A DNA stretch of 64,000 nt from Bacillus pumilus (GTDB taxonomy: Bacteria; Bacillota; Bacilli; Bacillales; Bacillaceae), in the NCBI RefSeq assembly GCF_900186955.1, contig NZ_LT906438.1, forward strand, positions 682,001-746,000, read 5' to 3'. A program made the position numbers and the translations under genes. The notes under the pieces are model-generated. The model worked only from the letters and a program-made list of their open reading frames with translations. It made no database searches and was not told the origin of the DNA. Each line of letters starts with the position of its first letter. Position 1 is the stretch's first letter. Shown here in pieces: positions 20,131 to 30,300 of the stretch.

Positions 20131-22800
20131 GTGATTGAACATGATGATTTTCAACTGAAAGCAGCGGCGAAGGAAAGGTTGAGGGAAAGAGCCTACTGGA
20201 CATCGATCTTATCAGGTGTCCAGCTTGATGGCCGCATTCCTCATACGGTTTCACAAGCCAAGCCTGCTGCAATGAACCGATCGCTTCATTCGTCCTTCCC
20301 TGTGGCTATGAATCATTCGTTAAAGCAATTATGTGGAGATTCTGATTTGCGCCTGTTTATCGTGCTGACCACAGCTGCTTTTGGCTTGCTTCAACGTTAT
20401 AGCGGAAAAACTGAGTTGATGGTGACTGTTCCTACAATGGAACAGTCTGCCAATCAATCAGCCATCAATCATATGCTGCCACTTAAGGCAGAGATTGAGC
20501 CTCATATGAGCTTTAGCGCAGGGCTAGAGGCAGTGAAACAATCGTTTCAGGAGGCAGTGCGTCATCAAAATTATCCTATTCATATTTTAATGGATGAGCT
20601 TTGGCGTTCAGTAGGAGAGGACAAGAAGTGTGTTAATCTGGCATGTGCATTTGAGCCATTGCATGGGCAAGCTGACAGAGAGCAGCTGCATGCGGATGTG
20701 CTTATTGTTTGGAAGAAAGAACAAGATCAACTTCATGCTGAAGTTCACTGGGATGCTTCCATTTATGATGACCACATGATGGAGCAGTTCTCCAATCATT
20801 TCATGGGATTCACAGAGGAATGTCTCAAAACGCCTGAGCAAACGATGAGCACACACTCATTTTTATCTGATATGGAGAAAAGTCAGCTGCTTGATTCGTT
20901 TCAAGGGGAGTCGCTCGCTTATCCAGTGGATCGTGATATTGTGTCGTTATTTCAACAACAAGTCCAATTGCATCCAGCACGAACGGCTGTTGTGTTTGGC
21001 ACCACCTCCTATACATATGAAGAGGTTAATCATTTATCAGATCGCATTGCGCTTACACTATCTCAAAGTCAGATAACACGTGAGACTCCTGTTGGACTCA
21101 GAATGTATCGATCTGCTGAACTTGTCATTGCCATTCTTGGCATCTTAAAGGCTGGCTATGCTTATTTACCGATTGATGTCCATCTGCCGATTGAAAGAAT
21201 TCGGTATATGCTCAAAAACAGCGGCGCTACAGCTATTGTCTCGGATGCAGAAGGACACGAAGGATTGGATGTCGAGGTTCATGTGATTCAAGACATGCTT
21301 CAAGAATCATCAATGAAAGAGAATCTGACTTGGTCTATCTCGCCTTTGGATATGGCGTATGTCCTGTATACATCAGGTACGACAGGGCATCCGAAAGGTG
21401 TCGTTATCGAACATCGTCATGTCATTAATTTGGTATATGGAATGAAAACGCGCTTTTTTGATCTGCTCCCTGATCCTTTGCAAGTAGGGATGCTGGCTTC
21501 ACACATTTTTGATGCGTCTGTTCAAACATTGTTCCCAGCATTGCTCCTCGGGCATACGCTTCATATTGCCAAAGATGAAGTCCGTATGGATGGGCATGCG
21601 TTATGGTCGTTTTACCAAGAACATCACATCCAGCTGTCTGATGTGACCCCCTCTCATTTAAAGCTGATGAACAAGACAGCAGTGCAATCAAAAAAAGACC
21701 TGCCAGCGTTGAAGATGATGCTGGTGGGCGGAGAGGTGTTTACAAAAGAGCTGATGGATCAATTTTTACAGCATATATCAGGTGAAAAACCAATCATGAT
21801 TAATGCGTATGGGCCGACTGAATGTACGGTTCAGTCATCATCCTTTCTGATTCCCCAAGACTGGGATGAGCAAGTCATTCCTATTGGGCAGCCGATGCCG
21901 AATGAGCATATTTTCATATGTGACGCGCAAGGAGAGCCAGTTCCGATTGGCGTCTTTGGAGAGTTATATATAGCAGGCGATGGTGTAGGTCGTGGGTACA
22001 TCAATCACCCTGATCTGAGCAAGGAGAAATTTATCAAAAAACCAGAGCTGAGCAGCGGGGTGTTATACGGTACGGGAGACCTTGCAAGATGGCGGTTTGA
22101 TGGATTACTAGAATTTGCCAAGAGAAACGACGGTCAAGTGAAAATTAGGGGATATCGAGTTGAGTTAGAGGAAATCCGCAGAGCGATTCTTGATGACCCG
22201 CATATGCAAGGATTGATTCAAGATGTCATTGTCATTCCTAAGGAAACGCAGGATCAGGACCAATACATTTGCGCATATATGATGGCAAAACAAGCGATAG
22301 ATCAACGTGCGCTTCGTCAGTCTTTAAGTGAAAGATTACCAGGTTATATGGTGCCGAGGCATGTCATTCAAATAGAGCAATTTCCTTTGAATCTATCGGG
22401 GAAATTGGATATCCAAGCACTGCCGAATCCAGAAGATCAGCTGGCAGACAATCAAGAGCCAGTGACCATTCAAGCACATAATGAAACAGAGCAGAAACTT
22501 GTTCGCATTTTCGCCTCTATTTTACAAGTCCCTGCTTCGCAGATTCGTATAGATGAACCGTTTTTTGACTTAGGCGGGAACTCTTTTAATATCGTTGAGC
22601 TGTCCAATAAAGTGAAAGAGGAATTTCAGCAGGAGCTGACAGTAATGGAGCTGTTCCAATATACAACTGTTTCGCAAATAGCTGCTCAATTAAAAAACAA
22701 AGCATCAGGGCAAGGGAAACAGATCGAAGATGATGGAGAAAATGAAGCGGATGACTTAGAAAGTGCCGCTCAACTGTTAGGCGGGATGATAGATGAATAA
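20131..22800 (+). CDS. amiJ: AmiJ, NRPS A-PCP with N-terminal half condensation domain
   Basis: Activates and carries the amino acid that starts the polyketide part; Leu is expected for amicoumacin. Residues 1-240 resemble only the C-terminal lobe of a condensation domain, with no HHxxxDG. A working C domain is at the end of AmiI. The A domain is about 255-750 (TSGTTGHPKG, GTGDLARW, NLSGKLD) and the PCP Ser near 817 (FFDLGGNS). An acidic tail follows. I read the code as D-A-Q-D-L-G-A-V-Q, which is not a Leu code I know and shares its first six positions with Gln codes. GTG at 20131 is chosen because AAGAGGTGAG sits about eight bases before it; GTG at 20119 has no spacing. The end overlaps amiK by 8 bases. 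Confidence 0.83.
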   Translation: MIEHDDFQLKAAAKERLRERAYWTSILSGVQLDGRIPHTVSQAKPAAMNRSLHSSFPVAMNHSLKQLCGDSDLRLFIVLTTAAFGLLQRYSGKTELMVTVPTMEQSANQSAINHMLPLKAEIEPHMSFSAGLEAVKQSFQEAVRHQNYPIHILMDELWRSVGEDKKCVNLACAFEPLHGQADREQLHADVLIVWKKEQDQLHAEVHWDASIYDDHMMEQFSNHFMGFTEECLKTPEQTMSTHSFLSDMEKSQLLDSFQGESLAYPVDRDIVSLFQQQVQLHPARTAVVFGTTSYTYEEVNHLSDRIALTLSQSQITRETPVGLRMYRSAELVIAILGILKAGYAYLPIDVHLPIERIRYMLKNSGATAIVSDAEGHEGLDVEVHVIQDMLQESSMKENLTWSISPLDMAYVLYTSGTTGHPKGVVIEHRHVINLVYGMKTRFFDLLPDPLQVGMLASHIFDASVQTLFPALLLGHTLHIAKDEVRMDGHALWSFYQEHHIQLSDVTPSHLKLMNKTAVQSKKDLPALKMMLVGGEVFTKELMDQFLQHISGEKPIMINAYGPTECTVQSSSFLIPQDWDEQVIPIGQPMPNEHIFICDAQGEPVPIGVFGELYIAGDGVGRGYINHPDLSKEKFIKKPELSSGVLYGTGDLARWRFDGLLEFAKRNDGQVKIRGYRVELEEIRRAILDDPHMQGLIQDVIVIPKETQDQDQYICAYMMAKQAIDQRALRQSLSERLPGYMVPRHVIQIEQFPLNLSGKLDIQALPNPEDQLADNQEPVTIQAHNETEQKLVRIFASILQVPASQIRIDEPFFDLGGNSFNIVELSNKVKEEFQQELTVMELFQYTTVSQIAAQLKNKASGQGKQIEDDGENEADDLESAAQLLGGMIDE

Positions 22801-25800
22801 GTTCACAGGATTAGAGGTTGCAGTGGTTGGGATGGCCTGCCGTTTTCCCGGAGCAAAGAATATTCATCACTTTTGGGACAACCTTGCAAATGGAAGAGAG
22901 TCCATTACGTTCTTTTCGAAGGAAGAGCTGCTTGAGGCAGGGGTTGAGAAAGAGGCATTAGATCATGAGCAATATGTACGTGCCAAAGGAGCAGTGGATC
23001 AGCATGATCATTTTGATGCAGATTTCTTTGGTTATTCACAGCGTGAAGCAGAAGTAATGGACCCGCAAATCCGCATGTTTCATGAGGTGGCATGGGAATC
23101 CCTTGAAGATGCAGGCTATAATCCTGAAACCTATCAGGAACCGATTGGTTTATTTGGAGCCGCTTCTGCTAATTTATATTGGCAAGCTGCTTCCATGCTG
23201 ATGAGAACGAATCACTCATCTGAACAATTTGCGGCTGTTCAGTTAACAGATAAAGATTTCATGAACACAAAAGTATCCTACAAATTGAATTTGAAGGGGC
23301 CGAGCGTAGCTGTTGATACAGCTTGTTCTTCCTCTTTGACTGCCATTCATATGGCGGCGCGCGCCCTAATTACCGGGGAATGTAAAATGGCTCTCGCAGG
23401 CGGCGTCACCATTACGACCCCTCACAAAAAAGGATACATGTATCAAGAGGGGATGATCATGTCGCCGGATGGGCACTGCCGAGCTTTTGATGAACAGGCA
23501 GAAGGCACCGTTGGTGGTGAGGGCTGTGGTGTTGTTGTGCTCAAATCTTTAAAGCAGGCACTAAAAGATAAGGATCATATCTATGGCGTGATTAAAGGTT
23601 CAGCCTATAACAATGACGGCGGGCGGAAGGTTGGCTATACAGCACCAAGTATAGAAGGACAAAGCGAAGTGATTAAAAAGGCACTTAACATCAGTCGTGT
23701 AGAAGCTGAGAGTATTTCTTATATTGAAGCACATGGTACAGGTACAACTCTTGGAGATCCGGTTGAAATTGAGTCACTAAAGAAAGCCTTTCAAACGGAT
23801 AAAAAACAGTTTTGTGCGATTGGGTCTGTGAAAACCAATATTGGTCATCTTGACTCAGCCGCAGGGGTTGCAGGTTTTATCAAGACAACGCTTAGTCTGT
23901 ACCATCAGATGCTGCCGCCTAGCCTTCATTATAAAAAACCGAATCCTAAAATTGATTTTGAATCAAGTCCATTTTATGTCAATACAACACCCGTACCATG
24001 GATGAAAACAGAGCAGCCGCTGCGTGCCGGAGTTAGTTCGTTTGGAGTCGGTGGAACGAATGTACACCTGATCATGGAAGAGGCACCCGCCGCCGACAAA
24101 CCGTCAGTAGAAAGAGATCATGAGCTAATGGTGATTTCTGCAAGGTCGAAGCAGGCGGTTCAAAAATCGGCTGAACAAATGACATCTTATTTAAAAGAAC
24201 AAAAGCATGTCACACTATCCGAGGCTGCCTTTACACTGCAAGAGGGACGAAAGCATTTTCCTTATCGACAAGCTTTTCTTGCAGGTCCGGACCGCACATT
24301 CCAATCAGCCGGACAGCCGCAAAAGGCCTTTCAACAGCCTGCAATCGTCTGGATGTTTTCTGGACAAGGTGCTCAGTATGTGAATATGGGCAAGGATTTA
24401 TATGAGAAAGACCCTGAATTTAAACAAACGCTTCAGAAATGTTTTGCCATCATTTTATCTTTATCAGGTGTTGAGATCGAGAACGTGTTATATCCAACAA
24501 CCGAAGAAGAGTTCATAAAAGCAGAACAACTCATGCAGCAAACATCATATACACAAATCATCTTGTTTAGTTTTGAGTATGCGCTCGCATCGAAGCTGAT
24601 GGGACTAGGCATACGCCCGCATTATTTCATTGGTCATAGTATTGGAGAAATCACGGCTGCCTGCGTGGCCGGTATCATCCACCTTGAAGATGCAATCCGT
24701 ATCGTTTTAAAAAGAGGCAGTTTGATGCAAAAAATGCCTCGGGGTGAAATGGCCGGAGTGTCACTCCCTGCCAAAGAGATTGAACATGATCTTCCTGAAG
24801 GTGTCGAGCTCTCTGCGGTGAATAGCTCACAATTATCTGTTGTATCCGGTCCTTCAGAACGGTTACAGATTTATCTCGAACAAGCCGAAAAAAGAGGAGC
24901 TTCTGTCCAAACATTGAAAACCTCTCACGCCTTTCATACGAGTATGATGGCTGAAGCATCCGAACAGTTTAAGAACGTTCTCTCAGAGATCACCTATCAG
25001 CAGGGCGAGGTTCCGATCCTTTCGAATGTGACAGGAAGCTGGTTAACAAATGAGCAAGCCTCATCGCCTGATTACTGGGCATCTCATATTAGGCAGCCTG
25101 TTTTATTTAGTCAAGGATTAGAGACGTTACTTGGACTTGGTGAAGTGGTTTTCATTGAAGTGGGACCAGGTCATACGTTGACTCAATTTGTGAGACGACA
25201 TGATGACTATGATGTGAACAAAGCAGCGGCTGTTTCATTGGTGAGACATCCAAAAGAACAAGCTGCTGATGATGAATATATGAAAAAGGCTATAGGGAAG
25301 CTGTGGAGTTTTGGAGTGGAACCGAACTGGAGCGCTGTCAGAAAAGAAAAGACCCCATATCGAGTGTCACTGCCAACATACCCATTTGAGCATCAAATAT
25401 TCCCCTCTCCGCAGTTTAAAGCGGATCAGCTGATGAGCAATTTAGCACCATCAGAAATGGGGGAGACACTCTCCGCTGATTTTCAAGACTGGTTTTACAT
25501 TCCGGTATGGGAGCGCTCTGCACCTGTACTAAAAGAGCAGCATCATCAAGGGAAGCGTATCTTGGTTTTTGAGAAAAATGGTCATATTGCCGCTTATTTG
25601 AAAGAGCGGCATGCAGAGGTTGCCAGCGTCTGTCAAAGTGATCATACGATCAAAGAAAATGACCAGTTGATGAAAGCTGACGTTCATATGCTGTCACACT
25701 TAGAGTGGGTGATGGCTGAACTGCAGCAATCTGAATTTATACCGGAAGAGATCATCTGGATGCATGATGAACTAACAGAAGATACAGGTGATCAGCCAAA

Positions 25801-27298
25801 CTACTTATCTGTGCTCGATCTCGTCAGGCTGATCAGTCAGCATCATAACACAACCATCCGTCTTCACCTTGTGACAAACCAAGCGCATGATGTTATCGGG
25901 ATGGAGAAGGTCAATCCTCTTCAAGCAACATGTACTGGATTAGCTCTGACCATTCCTCAAGAATATCAGCATATTGCGTGTCAGCACATTGATTTATGTC
26001 AGGAAACAAAGGCGGACTGGCCGCTATTTCTTTCATATGAGGTTGCAATGCACGATCAAGAGGCAGTCGTGGCGTATCGGGGGAACAGTAGGTGGGTTCG
26101 AAAAGCTTCAAGTACACCTTTAAGCAAAGAGGAATCGTCCACACAGCCTATCAGGACTCATGGTGTTTACCTCCTGACCGGCGGTATGGGAGGCATTGGT
26201 TTCACACTAGCTCAACATTTAGCAGAAACGTATCAAGCAAAACTTGTGTTCCTCAGCCGATCACAAATACGTGAACGCTCTGCATGGCATGAACTGCGTG
26301 ATGCGGATGGGAAAGAAGCTGAAACCGTGAAAAAGCTGATGACTCTTGAAGAGTTAGGAGCTGATGTACTAACTGTACACGGTGATGTGTCAGATAAAGA
26401 CGCCGTGCAGAAAGCGATCCAGCTGGCTCATACATCATTTGGTGATTTACATGGTGTCATCCATGCGGCAGGAGAGGCAGATGGGAAGATCATCCAAGCA
26501 AGAACAGCAGACGATGAAATTCGCATGTGTCAGGCAAAAATCAACGGGACCTATGTGCTGGATGAAGCACTCATGGATGAAACGCTCGACTTCTTTTTAC
26601 TTTGTTCATCCCTAGTGTCCTTTCTTGGAGCGGCTGGACAAGTGGCTTATGCCGCTTCCAATGCTTTTATGGACAGCTTTGCTCATGAGAAGAGGCAGGA
26701 AGGAAAGCCAGTGATTTCTTTAAACTGGGATCGATGGGAAAAAGTCGGTATGGCACACAACTCAGCATTAGCGGCCAAAGTCAATGACATGATGACGCTC
26801 GAGGAGCAGGTGGGAATTTCACCAGATGAAGGAATCAAGGCCTTTCAGGAAGTGCTGCGTTTAGATTATCCGCAAATTCTTGTTTCTGTTCGAGATATGG
26901 GTGAGAGAATGAAACACCGATTAACACCTATGCAGCAGGAAGAAGAGTCGACTCAACAAATATCGCAGGTCATAGATGATCGTCTAGAAGCATCATTGTG
27001 TGATGTACTCAGCTCCTTTTTTCCTCATGAACCGGATGTGAATGAGAACTTCTTTGAAATGGGTGCGACATCCCTTGATTTACTGCAGATGAGCGGTCAT
27101 ATTAAATCAATTTATGGTATAGAGGTTCCAGTGGTCATGATGTATAGTCATCCAACGATTGCGTCATTGGCTGCAGAACTGAAGAAGATACATGGAGTGA
27201 AGGAAGAAAAGCAAGCTGTCACTGAGTCATCTAATCTCCGCAAACAGGCGATGGCAGATGGGAAGAACCGCCGTAAACAGAGATTAAAACGAAAATAG
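22793..27298 (+). CDS. amiK: AmiK, PKS module KS-AT-KR-ACP (first malonyl extension)
   Basis: A complete ketoreducing polyketide module of 1501 residues. KS about 8-430 with VDTACSSS near 177, AHGTGT and NIGHLD; AT about 518-810 with GHSIGE near 615 and HAFH near 715, the malonyl type; KR about 895-1340 with the NADPH loop GGMGGIG near 1130 and the Ser / Tyr / Asn set in CSSLVSF and AYAASNAF; ACP Ser near 1427 in GATSLDLL. There is no dehydratase. This fits reduction of the aminoacyl ketone to the hydroxyl that later closes the lactone. A basic tail rich in Lys and Arg ends the protein, as in AmiL, and may be a docking element. The start overlaps amiJ. Confidence 0.88.
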   Translation: MNKFTGLEVAVVGMACRFPGAKNIHHFWDNLANGRESITFFSKEELLEAGVEKEALDHEQYVRAKGAVDQHDHFDADFFGYSQREAEVMDPQIRMFHEVAWESLEDAGYNPETYQEPIGLFGAASANLYWQAASMLMRTNHSSEQFAAVQLTDKDFMNTKVSYKLNLKGPSVAVDTACSSSLTAIHMAARALITGECKMALAGGVTITTPHKKGYMYQEGMIMSPDGHCRAFDEQAEGTVGGEGCGVVVLKSLKQALKDKDHIYGVIKGSAYNNDGGRKVGYTAPSIEGQSEVIKKALNISRVEAESISYIEAHGTGTTLGDPVEIESLKKAFQTDKKQFCAIGSVKTNIGHLDSAAGVAGFIKTTLSLYHQMLPPSLHYKKPNPKIDFESSPFYVNTTPVPWMKTEQPLRAGVSSFGVGGTNVHLIMEEAPAADKPSVERDHELMVISARSKQAVQKSAEQMTSYLKEQKHVTLSEAAFTLQEGRKHFPYRQAFLAGPDRTFQSAGQPQKAFQQPAIVWMFSGQGAQYVNMGKDLYEKDPEFKQTLQKCFAIILSLSGVEIENVLYPTTEEEFIKAEQLMQQTSYTQIILFSFEYALASKLMGLGIRPHYFIGHSIGEITAACVAGIIHLEDAIRIVLKRGSLMQKMPRGEMAGVSLPAKEIEHDLPEGVELSAVNSSQLSVVSGPSERLQIYLEQAEKRGASVQTLKTSHAFHTSMMAEASEQFKNVLSEITYQQGEVPILSNVTGSWLTNEQASSPDYWASHIRQPVLFSQGLETLLGLGEVVFIEVGPGHTLTQFVRRHDDYDVNKAAAVSLVRHPKEQAADDEYMKKAIGKLWSFGVEPNWSAVRKEKTPYRVSLPTYPFEHQIFPSPQFKADQLMSNLAPSEMGETLSADFQDWFYIPVWERSAPVLKEQHHQGKRILVFEKNGHIAAYLKERHAEVASVCQSDHTIKENDQLMKADVHMLSHLEWVMAELQQSEFIPEEIIWMHDELTEDTGDQPNYLSVLDLVRLISQHHNTTIRLHLVTNQAHDVIGMEKVNPLQATCTGLALTIPQEYQHIACQHIDLCQETKADWPLFLSYEVAMHDQEAVVAYRGNSRWVRKASSTPLSKEESSTQPIRTHGVYLLTGGMGGIGFTLAQHLAETYQAKLVFLSRSQIRERSAWHELRDADGKEAETVKKLMTLEELGADVLTVHGDVSDKDAVQKAIQLAHTSFGDLHGVIHAAGEADGKIIQARTADDEIRMCQAKINGTYVLDEALMDETLDFFLLCSSLVSFLGAAGQVAYAASNAFMDSFAHEKRQEGKPVISLNWDRWEKVGMAHNSALAAKVNDMMTLEEQVGISPDEGIKAFQEVLRLDYPQILVSVRDMGERMKHRLTPMQQEEESTQQISQVIDDRLEASLCDVLSSFFPHEPDVNENFFEMGATSLDLLQMSGHIKSIYGIEVPVVMMYSHPTIASLAAELKKIHGVKEEKQAVTESSNLRKQAMADGKNRRKQRLKRK

Positions 27299-27316
27299 AT
27301 GGGAGAAATGCAGCGT

Positions 27317-30300
27317 ATGTCTGATCAAGAGCAATGGACCGAATCTGGACTTGAAATTGCAGTTGTAGGATTAGCAGGTACGTTTCCCGAGGCACCGAAT
27401 GTGCAAGCGTTTTGGGAAAATGTATCGCAAGGGAAAGAATCCGTTACGTTTTTCACTGATGAAGAATTAAAGGCAGCGGGTGTAGATGAGACGCTGCTAA
27501 AACGTTCTGATTATGTCAAGGCAAAGCCATATTTACAGCATGCATCATCATTTGATGCAGACTTTTTTGGCTACTCTCCGCGAGAGGCATCTATTATGGA
27601 CCCGCAAATTCGATTGATGCATGAATGCACATGGCATGCGCTAGAGGATGCAGGCTATGAGCCCGAGCAATACGAAGGATTAATTGGTCTTTATGCCGGC
27701 GCATCTAGCAATCTATCGTGGATGGGGCAGCATATGTCATCACTTGCAAAGAACGAAGATGTGTTTCAAATCATGCATCTCAATGACCCATCCTTTGCTT
27801 CTCGGATTGCCTATAAATTAAATCTAAAAGGTCCAAGCGTATCTGTGCAAACGGCTTGCTCTACATCGCTTGTTGCTATCCATATGGCCTGCCAAGGATT
27901 AATCGGCGGTGAATGTGACCTTGCGTTAGCAGGAGGTGTCACACTCCATCAGCCGCAAATCACAGGCTATCAATACCAAGAAGGAATGATTTATTCTCCT
28001 GATGGTCATTGCCGTCCGTTTGATGAAAAAGCAAAAGGAACCATTTTTGGTGAAGGTGCAGGCGTTGTTGCGCTAAAACGATTAAAAGATGCGATAGAAG
28101 ACGGAGATTTTATTTATGCTGTCGTAAAAGGATCTGCAACGAACAATGATGGGAGCAATAAAGTCGGTTATACAGCCCCAAGTGTGAGTGGACAGGCAAG
28201 TGTCATTGAATCTGCGTTAGAAATGGCTGAGACAGAACCAGAGACGATTTCTTATATCGAAGCGCATGGAACGGGGACGCCTGTTGGAGATCCGATTGAG
28301 ATTGAGGCGCTTACCCGTGCTTTTCAAACAGATCAACAAGGCTATTGCCGAATTGGATCAGTCAAAGCCAATATTGGGCATTTAGATGCCGCAAGCGGTG
28401 TAGCTGGTTTTATCAAAACAGTCATGATGCTACATCATCGTCAATTTGCCCCGATGCCGCACTTTGAGAAACCGAATCACCGCATTTCTTTTGATCAAAC
28501 CCCATTTTATGTTGGGACAGACAAAGAGGAGTGGAAGACATCTCAATTGCCAAGGAGAGCGGGAGTCAGTGCCTTTGGTATAGGGGGAGCAAATGCTCAT
28601 GTCATCTTAGAAGAGGCAAAGCCGAGAAAAGCAAACAGCAACGCCTCGTCCAAAGAATTAATCGTGCTGTCAGCTAGATCAACGCATGACATGAAGAACG
28701 TGACAAAAAACTTAAAGGAATATGTCTCCTCACATCCTGATCTCTCACTTGGTGAAGCAGCTTATACCTTACAAAGTGGAAGAAAGGCTTTCAAATATCG
28801 AAAAGCGTTTGTCTGTTCCACGCGGGAAGAGTTATTAGCGGAGCTGCAATTGCTGAATGAAGAGACAGCAGGCAGAGAAAGTCATTTTTATAAACGGATC
28901 AGCATGAAGCTGACGGGGTATCATGAGTCAGGTTTACGTGATTACATCAAGCTGTATGAGAAAGATTCTTCTTTCAAAATAGAAGTGGATCGAATCATAA
29001 GCCTCGTCCAATCCGCGGTACCTATCAAAAAAGATGAGCTGTTCCATCCTAAACAAAGCAGTCAATCAGAAGTGGCGATGCTGATCATGACATCGGCTTT
29101 TGCCAGCATGGTAAGATCACTCGGAATTGAACTAGATGGATGGGTTGGAGAAGGTAGCGGCGTCTGGACAGCTTTATATGCAGCAGGCGGCCTTGAGCTA
29201 AACGATGCGGCATCTATTGTGTACCAACTTCATGATACCGAGACGGTTAATCAAAGGCTGGCTTCCCTGCCTCAGAGGACACTCCAACAGCCTGTTTACT
29301 TGCAGCAAACTGGGAAGGAACTAACCACTTTCGATCCATCGTCTGTAAAGGGTCTTCTTACTATGGATCGGCCTGTAAAATCACCAATAGTTGAGCAAGA
29401 ATCACCAGCTTTGATCATTGACCTTTCAACGAAACAAGGGGTTGTAGTTGAAAAGGGAGCAGAAAAAACAACCGAACCACTTGATGGAGACATGCTTCAA
29501 ATCGCAGGTGTTCTTTGGGAAATGGGGGTCGGCTTAGCTTTCCCAATAACAGATGAGAAGAACAGACAGCGTATTCCGCTACCTGGGTACCCATTTCATA
29601 AAACTGATTTCTCTGCACAAACAAATACGATGGCAGCCATTGAACCACAAAAGCCGCAGAATGAACAGCGTGTCTTTGCTTCACTCGCTTCTTTACAAAA
29701 AGACATTCACGACATTGTGCAAACTCATTTTGGGTTTGATCAAATAGATGATGAATCGCCATTTTTCGAATTTGGTGCGACATCCCTTGATATTTCTCAG
29801 CTTGCAGCGAAAATATCTGAGCATGTGGACAAGCAAATTGACACTGTGCAATTGTATCGGTTTGCGACAGTGGCAAGTCTTGCTGAATATTTGTTTGAAG
29901 AACAGTCAGAACAGATTCAAACGCCTGCTTCTCGCCCAGTAAAAAACACGTCCCATGAGCAAACGGATATTGCGATTGTCGGAATGGCTGGAAGATTCCC
30001 GGGAGCTTCATCGCTAGAAGACTTTTGGCAGCGTCTTGTGAATGGCGAGGAAATGATTCACTTTTTCACAGAAGAAGAGCTCAAGAAAGCAGGGCTGGAT
30101 GCGTCTGTCTACCAGCATCCGAATTTCATTGGAGCAAAAGGTCGTTTACAAGAAATCGAAGGCTTTGATGCAGACTTCTTCAACTATTCTGCTAGAGAGG
30201 CAGAGCTAATGGATCCGCAGTTCAGGCTTTTGCACGAATGTGCTTGGGAAGCGCTGGAGGATGCTGGCTGTGACCCTGATCGAATGGCAGGGAAAATTGG

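Noticed and set aside
29415..30011. 198-codon minus-strand ORF across amiL
   Set aside because: Antisense to a conserved ACP and KS start; its length follows from the codon composition of the plus strand.
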